NCBI GenBank assembly: GCA_036507695.1
Contig: DATCIR010000278.1
Location: 1 to 11,403 of the forward strand
Reading direction: 5' to 3'
Origin: JAKEGK01 sp036507695
GTDB taxonomy: Bacteria > Pseudomonadota > Gammaproteobacteria > SZUA-152
DNA: 11,403 bases
Of this stretch, positions 7,195-11,403 are shown piece by piece. The stretch's first letter is position 1, and every line of letters starts with the position of its first letter. A program made the position numbers and the translations under genes. The notes under the pieces were generated by a model. It did not search any database and was not told the DNA's origin. It saw only the letters and a program-made list of their open reading frames with translations.

Positions 7195-9624
7195 TTACAG
7201 GATTTGGATTTTTATTTCGCGCCAGTTGTCGAGCGTGGATTTTTCTATTGCACTGCGCAGAGCTTTCGCCCGTTGTTCGAGTTTCTCAATCAGAAAAACC
7301 CGTTGCCGCGCCACCCAGCGCTCTTCAAGCGTGTTGCAATCCGCGATCAGTTCATCGATCGTTTTGATCAGCGCTTGCCTGGATTTTTCATAGCGCTGTT
7401 GTTTTTGTTGCGTCAGGCTGGCGGCTTGAGCCCCGGGGGATTGAATTGCCTCAGCGTCTTCGCCCAATTGCCGGGTTGCGGCGACGCTGCGCAGCCAGGT
7501 GAGATCAACATCGGGCCGGTCAAAAACATACGGTAGAAACCGGGCCGCCTGGCTGATCGCTTGATCCAAACCGGCGCGAAGTTCCCGCCGCTTCGTTTCG
7601 TCCCGCTCAATTTCGAGCAGCAGGGCCAGGAACTGCGCCCGCAAAAGTTGAGAGCTGCCGCTAAACTCCCGGTGCGTGATAGCGGTTTGGGCCTCGGCAA
7701 GACCCTGCTCGAGCATACCGTGGCTCGAGATGTCCAGGCCCGAGTTAGCCACCCGGCGCAGCAAGATGCCGGCGAGCAGTGCATGGCTGTAGTAATCGGC
7801 CGGGTTGGCCAGGATGGCCCGTTCGATATACTGCTCGGCGAAACTCAAGTACCTGGCGTCGCTGCGAGGTTCCGCATAGACCAGACCCAGGAATTGCAGC
7901 ACGAGGTAGTGGTTAGGATGGGCCGCCTCCGCTTTGCGCAGTTTTTCGGCGGCGTTATCCAGGCGCGTTTTGTAGCTGGCGCCCAATACAAGCTGGCTTT
8001 CATCAGCCACGTGATCCTCCAGCTCCGCCATTCGGTATTGGGCGTACCCCGCCGCCAGGTTCAGCCGAGCCGTAAGTTCCGCCCGCCGGCGTTCCGGGTC
8101 TGACAACGCGCACCAATATTTCTCAAGCTGGTTCTGCTCCTGCTCTGCCGTGTGCAGCCAGTTCTCGTGTTGGTCCTTAATCTTGATCATTGTCTGGCGG
8201 ACCAATGGTTTGGCCTTCTCTGCCGGACCTTCTCGAAGCGTTACCCGGTCGGCGGGATTAACGACCTGTAATTCAACAGGGCCATCCTCGTTGGCAAACA
8301 TTTCATGCACCGTGTAGTGGCGAACATAGGACAAATAAAGCGCATACGTGTAAGCAAGTTGCGCGGAGGTCTGCGCCCGTAATTCGCGAAACGCCGCATA
8401 GTTCTCCCGGGTGTTGCGTTCTTCCTGGCTCAATCGTTCCTGGCTGGCGGAATCATTATTGCTGCCGCACGCCGTAATCTTCCCGGGCGCCATCCTGGCC
8501 AATTCTTCCGCCAATGCTTTGTCCAGTTCCAGCAATTCTCGAATGGCCTCGTGAGCCGATTGCCAGGTATAAAGTTTGGACGTCGCAGTAGCCTTTAACA
8601 GTATGATGGGCAGGTAGCGGCGTTTCTCCTGTGTCGTCAGTTGTGCGATCGATTTGCCGGCGGGGCGCAGCAGCAACTCAAGTTGCTCGTAGACATGGAT
8701 AGCCTCGGCCTCATTGCGTTTTTCCGCAAGCGCCATGCCGAGCAGCTGCAGCCCAATGGCGTATTCCGGCATTTGACTGCGCAGCGTGCGCAGACGCTCG
8801 ACCGCAAGATCGAGATCGCGCCACTCGCCGTATGCGAAGTACCGGCCCAGCGCACCCCGGCCTTCATAGTAAGCGGCAACCGCCGCGCGGCTCGGAAAGT
8901 CGGCCGGTGGCGGCAGCACATCCCGCCATTTCCGAAGATCCTCATCTTGTTCCGCTTTATTGCCAAAATCATAGGCAAGCTGGAAGATGGCATCGTCAAT
9001 CAACTGCTCCAGCAGCATTGATCTCTCTTCAGCCGTGTTGCCCAAGCGCTCAAGATACCAGGTCCGGATCAGCCGCGGACCGCGCCGCATGCGCAACGCC
9101 AGCAGCGCCCGGTCAGACTTGAGCTGGAAGTCGCCCTCAATGACCCAACGGTCGGGTTGGGCGAGTTGATTGACCACGCGGAATAGAAGGCCGACATCCA
9201 CGCCGCTGACTTCAACCGTCATATTCTTCAGGGGAGCATCAATGTCCTTCTGCTGAAACAGATCCGGCGTATCGAGTGTCAGCACTTCAAGGAAACCGGT
9301 CTCTTTCGCGATGGCAACCGGGCGGCGAAAATGGTGGTCAAAGCGGGCGCGCAGCAGTTCCGCATGGCTTTTGCTCTCGTTACCATCGATGGTCATCTGG
9401 CCAATCAGCATATTGTGCGGCCAGATGCGGTCGATAAGCCCTTCAAAGCGCAGCAACAGAATCCAGACGCCCAGACCCAGGAAGAGCAACCCAACCAGCC
9501 AAGCGACAATTGAAGCCATCAGTCGTTTAGTCCTCTTCAGAAAATCAAGGGGATGATTGCGCTGAGTCTTGTTCATTGACAAGCCCCGCTGCAGTATAAA
9601 CGGCGTGTCCTTCCGGGTGCGCAT
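7195..9624 (-). CDS. Large membrane-anchored TPR-like protein, unrecognised
   Basis: From the ATG at 9624 the protein has 809 residues. That start is chosen because GGAGG (9631-9635) lies 6 bases before it; ATGs at 9639 and 9630 sit upstream of or against this site, and one at 9576 (MNKTQRNHP) has a weaker site. A basic N-terminus is followed by one strong membrane helix (about 36-59). Next comes an alpha/beta-looking segment (about 73-215), then a long helical array. TPR-like pairs are visible at about 247-318 (LGMALAEKRNEAEAIHVYEQL) and 554-652 (KLRKAEAAHPNHYLVLQFLGL, YIERAILANPADYYSHALLAG). The last 75 residues are coiled-coil-like. The protein is probably an inner-membrane scaffold. No enzymatic motif is seen and no partner gene adjoins it. 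GC reaches about 60-65 percent in sampled rows, well above the flanks but close to parts of the ABC genes. Confidence 0.85.
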   Translation of the reverse strand: MRTRKDTPFILQRGLSMNKTQRNHPLDFLKRTKRLMASIVAWLVGLLFLGLGVWILLLRFEGLIDRIWPHNMLIGQMTIDGNESKSHAELLRARFDHHFRRPVAIAKETGFLEVLTLDTPDLFQQKDIDAPLKNMTVEVSGVDVGLLFRVVNQLAQPDRWVIEGDFQLKSDRALLALRMRRGPRLIRTWYLERLGNTAEERSMLLEQLIDDAIFQLAYDFGNKAEQDEDLRKWRDVLPPPADFPSRAAVAAYYEGRGALGRYFAYGEWRDLDLAVERLRTLRSQMPEYAIGLQLLGMALAEKRNEAEAIHVYEQLELLLRPAGKSIAQLTTQEKRRYLPIILLKATATSKLYTWQSAHEAIRELLELDKALAEELARMAPGKITACGSNNDSASQERLSQEERNTRENYAAFRELRAQTSAQLAYTYALYLSYVRHYTVHEMFANEDGPVELQVVNPADRVTLREGPAEKAKPLVRQTMIKIKDQHENWLHTAEQEQNQLEKYWCALSDPERRRAELTARLNLAAGYAQYRMAELEDHVADESQLVLGASYKTRLDNAAEKLRKAEAAHPNHYLVLQFLGLVYAEPRSDARYLSFAEQYIERAILANPADYYSHALLAGILLRRVANSGLDISSHGMLEQGLAEAQTAITHREFSGSSQLLRAQFLALLLEIERDETKRRELRAGLDQAISQAARFLPYVFDRPDVDLTWLRSVAATRQLGEDAEAIQSPGAQAASLTQQKQQRYEKSRQALIKTIDELIADCNTLEERWVARQRVFLIEKLEQRAKALRSAIEKSTLDNWREIKIQIL

Positions 9625-9639
9625 CGTCATCCTCCCCAC

Positions 9640-9931
9640 AAAAATACCCTGGCCTTGTCATTCCGCGGTCCTTAACATTTTTAGAGCTGCGTGCCTGGTA
9701 CTCCCGAAAACTAGCAAGAATATACGCCCTCTTTTCCCAAGTCCACCGATAGTTCGCGGTTAACAGAGTAGCCCCACGCTCATCACCGCGAAACCGCGAC
9801 GTCATGAAAACCGCCACCCATTTGCAGGGTACTCCGTTCGGGATGAATACTTTTACAGCGCGCAGGGTGGGCACAGCCCACCAATAATAAAGACTTACTA
9901 CACATCATCAGTTCCAATCAGCATTGTCTCA
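9640..9931. other. Upstream region of the TPR-like gene with dispersed-repeat fragments
   Basis: No gene is supported. A minus-strand frame running from about 9874 into the large gene reads MTSRFRGDERG, a peptide characteristic of dispersed intergenic repeats, not of a protein. A hairpin GGTGGGC (9866-9872) / GCCCACC (9876-9882) is another such repeat. The promoter of the large gene should be here, but I found no convincing pair. Confidence 0.45.
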
Positions 9932-10290
9932 TCACCAAAATTCCTTCCATGCCTGATACTCAGCCGGCTGCAAACGACAGCGCGCAATATTCCCTTCGTG
10001 AAGACTCATCAATTCCGCTTCAACCACCTTAATAAAGCGCGCTTGATCATCTAACGGCACTTCTTTCACCGCACGCCGCCTGATAAACACTGTGGCACTT
10101 TTTTATCAATACGCCCCCTGACACTCGCGGCAACAAGCTCGGACACCAGTGCGCGATAGCGTAAACGAAATGGGTCCGGTTCTCCCAGTGACTGGCGCAC
10201 GGCTGAATAACGCGCACAGGTGCGTTGATACGCCCAAATAAACACGTCGCGAAATCCGTTTTCGCGGCCTATAAACGCTTTATTTGTCGC
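9932..10290 (-). pseudogene. 3' remnant of a conserved gene, possibly Fic-family C-terminus
   Basis: On the minus strand the frame entering at 10290 reads GRENGFRDVFIWAYQRTCAR, then YSAVRQSLGEPDPFRLRYRA, then LVSELVAASVRGRIDKK, and hits a stop soon after. Restoring one A in the A6 run at about 10100-10105 joins it to a second frame reading SATVFIRRRAVKEVPLDDQ, ARFIKVVEAELMSLHEGNIA, RCRLQPAEYQAWKEFW, ending in TGA at 9932-9934. This restored stretch of about 115 residues is protein-like throughout, and its ending resembles tails I recall from Fic-family AMP-transferases; the Fic catalytic motif itself would lie in the missing part. A stop (TAA, 10291-10293) and unrelated sequence replace the 5' portion. 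So there are two lesions: 5' truncation and a one-base deletion. The Fic identification is recall-based and uncertain; the pseudogene call is solid. Confidence 0.6.
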
Positions 10291-10334
10291 TTAATTAATG
10301 TATTTGTCGCGAATGAAGGCTCTAACGTCGCAAA
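10281..10334. mobile_element. Phased TGTCGC repeats, possible transposon-end relic
   Basis: TATTTGTCGC occurs at 10281-10290 and exactly again at 10301-10310, a 20-base period, and ACGTCGC follows at about 10326-10332. Regularly phased TGTCGC-type repeats beginning where a gene is cut off resemble the ends of Tn7/Tn5053-type elements, whose transposase binds several such sites. No transposase and no second end are present, so this is a tentative call. Confidence 0.3.
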
Positions 10335-10413
10335 ATTACTCAATTATTGTACATATCAATATTTTATTCCCTATCCCATGCCCGCTCCGCGTTTCGTCGA
10401 ATACAGTCAGATA

Positions 10414-10556
10414 CGAATGGCACTTACTTAAGCTCAGAACCGCCGTCTTCCCGGCGTCTTTTAAAGCATGCCCCGGCTTACAACATACCGGGGCATGCTT
10501 AAAAAAATGCCGGAATGACGAAAATCCAAAAAATTGCGTTAAGTAAGTGCCATTCG
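10414..10556. mobile_element. 143-bp MITE-like element with perfect 18-bp terminal inverted repeats
   Basis: CGAATGGCACTTACTTAA (10414-10431) is the exact reverse complement of 10539-10556. The interior has no gene but is full of structure: a small hairpin CGCCG/CGGCG (10441-10456) and a perfect 13-base stem (10464-10476 with 10488-10500, AAGCATGCCCCGG) around an 11-base loop. Perfect termini, small size and no coding capacity fit a MITE mobilised in trans by a full-length insertion sequence. No direct target duplication is obvious. The right end stops two bases before the nucleotidyltransferase stop codon region, and the element separates that gene from the remnant downstream. Confidence 0.7.
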
Positions 10557-10558
10557 AC

Positions 10559-10843
10559 TCATAGCGGTCTTGCCTCCCGCATTACCTTGTCACGAATCGC
10601 CGGGTGTAATGACTTTTCCGTCACAACATCCACTTTGCGATGAACGAGAGCGGATACATCCGTTAAAAACCCTCCCAATGCCAAGCCTGATTGGCCATTC
10701 TCGATATCGACTAATAAATCCAGATCGCTTTCCGGGCCGCCTTCGTTTTGCACCATCGAACCAAACACGCGCACATTGCACACACCGTTTGCGCGTGCCA
10801 ACGCTAAAATCTGTGTACGATATCTTTTAGAGACTGAATCCAT
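10559..10843 (-). CDS. MNT-family minimal nucleotidyltransferase
   Basis: A 94-residue member of the pol-beta-like minimal nucleotidyltransferases (MNT, NTP_transf_2). The core reads VFGSMVQNEGGPESDLDLLV (27-45): Gly28-Ser29 of the nucleotide-binding GS motif, metal-binding Asp40 and Asp42, and a third acidic residue Asp72 in KVDVVT. The end, LHPAIRDKVMREARPL, is typical, so it is full length. The usual GSxxRG sequence is changed: Gln and Asn (32-33) replace Arg-Gly. Family members usually pair with a HEPN toxin as AMP-adding antitoxins; no HEPN gene is here. It starts inside the end of the HTH frame (40 bases of overlap) with almost no ribosome binding site of its own, suggesting coupling to HTH translation. 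Active or decaying is open. Confidence 0.85.
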   Translation of the reverse strand: MDSVSKRYRTQILALARANGVCNVRVFGSMVQNEGGPESDLDLLVDIENGQSGLALGGFLTDVSALVHRKVDVVTEKSLHPAIRDKVMREARPL

Positions 10844-11148
10844 TTGCTTGTCGGCTGATTTGTTTTTTTCGCAACCTGACCCGATGTCTTCAAAAGAATG
10901 CTTCTCAACTCATCAAAAACCGGGCAGTCTTTGTCGGCTTGATACAATATTTGATTGCCTACCGCAGTCTTACGCAATACACCGGCATCCGCCTACCTGG
11001 CCAACTCCTTATGCAGAGTCCCCGCAACCGTTCCAGTTAAACGCGCGATCTCCCGCACGTGGTACTGTTGACCGGGATGTAACAGAAGCAATTCAAGAAT
11101 GCGGCGGCGATAGACCTTAAATAACAATTCCGCTAAATTAGAAGACAT
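10804..11148 (-). pseudogene. HTH transcriptional regulator broken by an in-frame TAG
   Basis: On the minus strand ATG at 11148, preceded by GAGGTGGGG, opens a frame MSSNLAELLFKVYRRRILEL, then LHPGQQYHVREIARLTGTVA and GTLHKELAR. Codon 52 is TAG (10993-10995). The same frame continues ADAGVLRKTAVGNQILYQAD, KDCPVFDELRSILLKTSG, ending at 10804. The whole 114-codon frame is a clear winged helix: recognition helix VREIARLTGTVAGTLHKEL, wing VLRKTAVGNQILYQ. Proteins of this kind usually have Leu or a similar residue at the TAG position (ARLADAG), so a single TTG-to-TAG change would explain it. In relatives the HTH domain is often fused to a nucleotidyltransferase; here the transferase follows in an overlapping frame. 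With the stop, only a 51-residue fragment lacking the wing would be made. Confidence 0.75.
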
Positions 11149-11160
11149 ACCCCACCTCGC

Positions 11161-11209
11161 ATGTAGCAAAATCAGCTACTTTTGTAGCTGATTTTGCTAC
11201 ATTAATCAA
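11161..11209 (-). promoter_or_regulatory. Sigma70-like promoter overlapped by a perfect 19-bp palindromic operator
   Basis: The arms 11161-11179 and 11184-11202 are perfect inverted copies around TTTT. Each arm itself contains the inverted pair TAGC...GCTA, so the site holds repeated GTAGC/GCTAC half-sites. On the minus strand TTGATT (-35, 11204-11209), a 17-base spacer and TACAAA (-10, 11181-11186) form a promoter covered by the palindrome. The HTH gene starts 12 bases beyond the palindrome with GAGGTGGGG as ribosome site. This is the expected design of an autoregulated HTH operon. Confidence 0.65.
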
Positions 11210-11225
11210 GCTCGCCTTTCACTGG

Positions 11226-11247
11226 TTCCCACGGTCCTCCGTGGGAA
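11226..11247. repeat. Dispersed TTCCCACGG hairpin
   Basis: TTCCCACGG (11226-11234) and CCGTGGGAA (11239-11247) form a perfect 9-base stem with a TCCT loop. Hairpins of this sequence type are widely scattered between genes in many gammaproteobacteria (recalled). A short T-run at 11254-11258 could allow weak termination on the plus strand. Confidence 0.5.
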
Positions 11248-11403
11248 TCCATGTTTTTCTCACCATTTCGCACTAACCCGGCAGGCTATCCTGCACTGCA
11301 CAATTCCTCGCTTAAACACACCCTTTAAAATGTCTTTTCACTGCAAAAACTACAATAGCCAAACTTTTTATTTTACTTTTTTCGTAACTGCTTGCCCCCT
11401 TTT
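11248..11403. other. AT-rich window end without a gene
   Basis: No frame, promoter or repeat could be supported in the last 155 bases; the sequence becomes pyrimidine-rich towards the end. Confidence 0.4.

Noticed and set aside
7561..8103. Plus-strand frame of 180 codons
   Set aside because: Antisense to the high-GC TPR-like gene, whose own frame is far longer and protein-like; long antisense frames are expected there.
9545..9874. Minus-strand frame of 109 codons upstream of the large TPR-like gene
   Set aside because: It reads through dispersed-repeat sequence (MTSRFRGDERG), overlaps the start of the large gene in another frame and has no ribosome binding site.
10281..10310. Two 10-base repeats as a CRISPR array
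   Set aside because: The repeats are too short and spacing too small, and no cas gene is present.
10464..10500. Perfect 13-base stem as an intrinsic terminator of the nucleotidyltransferase gene
   Set aside because: The T-run on the minus strand precedes the stem and does not follow it; the stem is better explained as the interior of the MITE-like element.
10776..11120. Plus-strand frame of 114 codons
   Set aside because: Antisense of the HTH frame; the minus strand reads as a clear winged helix, this one does not.

Overview
This window looks like an accessory or loosely packed chromosomal segment of a gammaproteobacterium. The basis is an RpfC-like sensor kinase and a YadG/YadH-type ABC exporter pair, plus short dispersed intergenic hairpins typical of such genomes: GCCGG...CCGGC near 1900, GGTGGGC...GCCCACC near 9870 and TTCCCACGG...CCGTGGGAA near 11235. 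This assignment comes from gene style and repeat style only; nothing here fixes the genus. Gene density is low (about 65 to 70 percent coding), with several gene-free gaps of 300 to 550 bases.

Layout from left to right. At 161-1504 (minus) is a membrane histidine kinase whose six-helix sensor region resembles RpfC, but it lacks the receiver and HPt domains of RpfC. At 2059-3743 (minus) is a two-gene operon for an ABC-2 exporter: ATPase, then permease, joined by an ATGA overlap. At 4138-4371 (minus) is a small protein of unknown role, possibly a winged-helix fold. At 4829-5770 (plus) is the only forward-strand gene, a multi-spanning protein with two lycopene-cyclase-type halves, each ending in a PIEE motif, with no carotenoid genes beside it. 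At 6117-6683 (minus) is a small secreted protein. At 7195-9624 (minus) is an 809-residue, membrane-anchored, TPR-like protein that I do not recognise.

The right end (about 9930-11210) is the most dynamic part. Reading leftwards on the minus strand there is a long perfect palindrome overlapping a sigma70-like promoter, then an HTH regulator gene broken by one in-frame TAG. Next comes a small MNT-family nucleotidyltransferase gene that overlaps the end of the HTH frame. A 143-bp MITE-like element with perfect 18-bp inverted ends follows directly after its stop codon. Then there is a short stretch with phased TGTCGC repeats that resembles a transposon end. Last is the 3' remnant of a conserved gene, possibly the tail of a Fic-family protein, which carries a single-base frameshift in an A-run. 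I read this as an eroded regulator/nucleotidyltransferase/Fic-like module, perhaps a toxin-antitoxin or defence-type locus, broken by small mobile elements.

The genes outside the operon and the right-hand cluster show no clear functional link to one another. No rRNA, tRNA, CRISPR array or intact transposase was seen.
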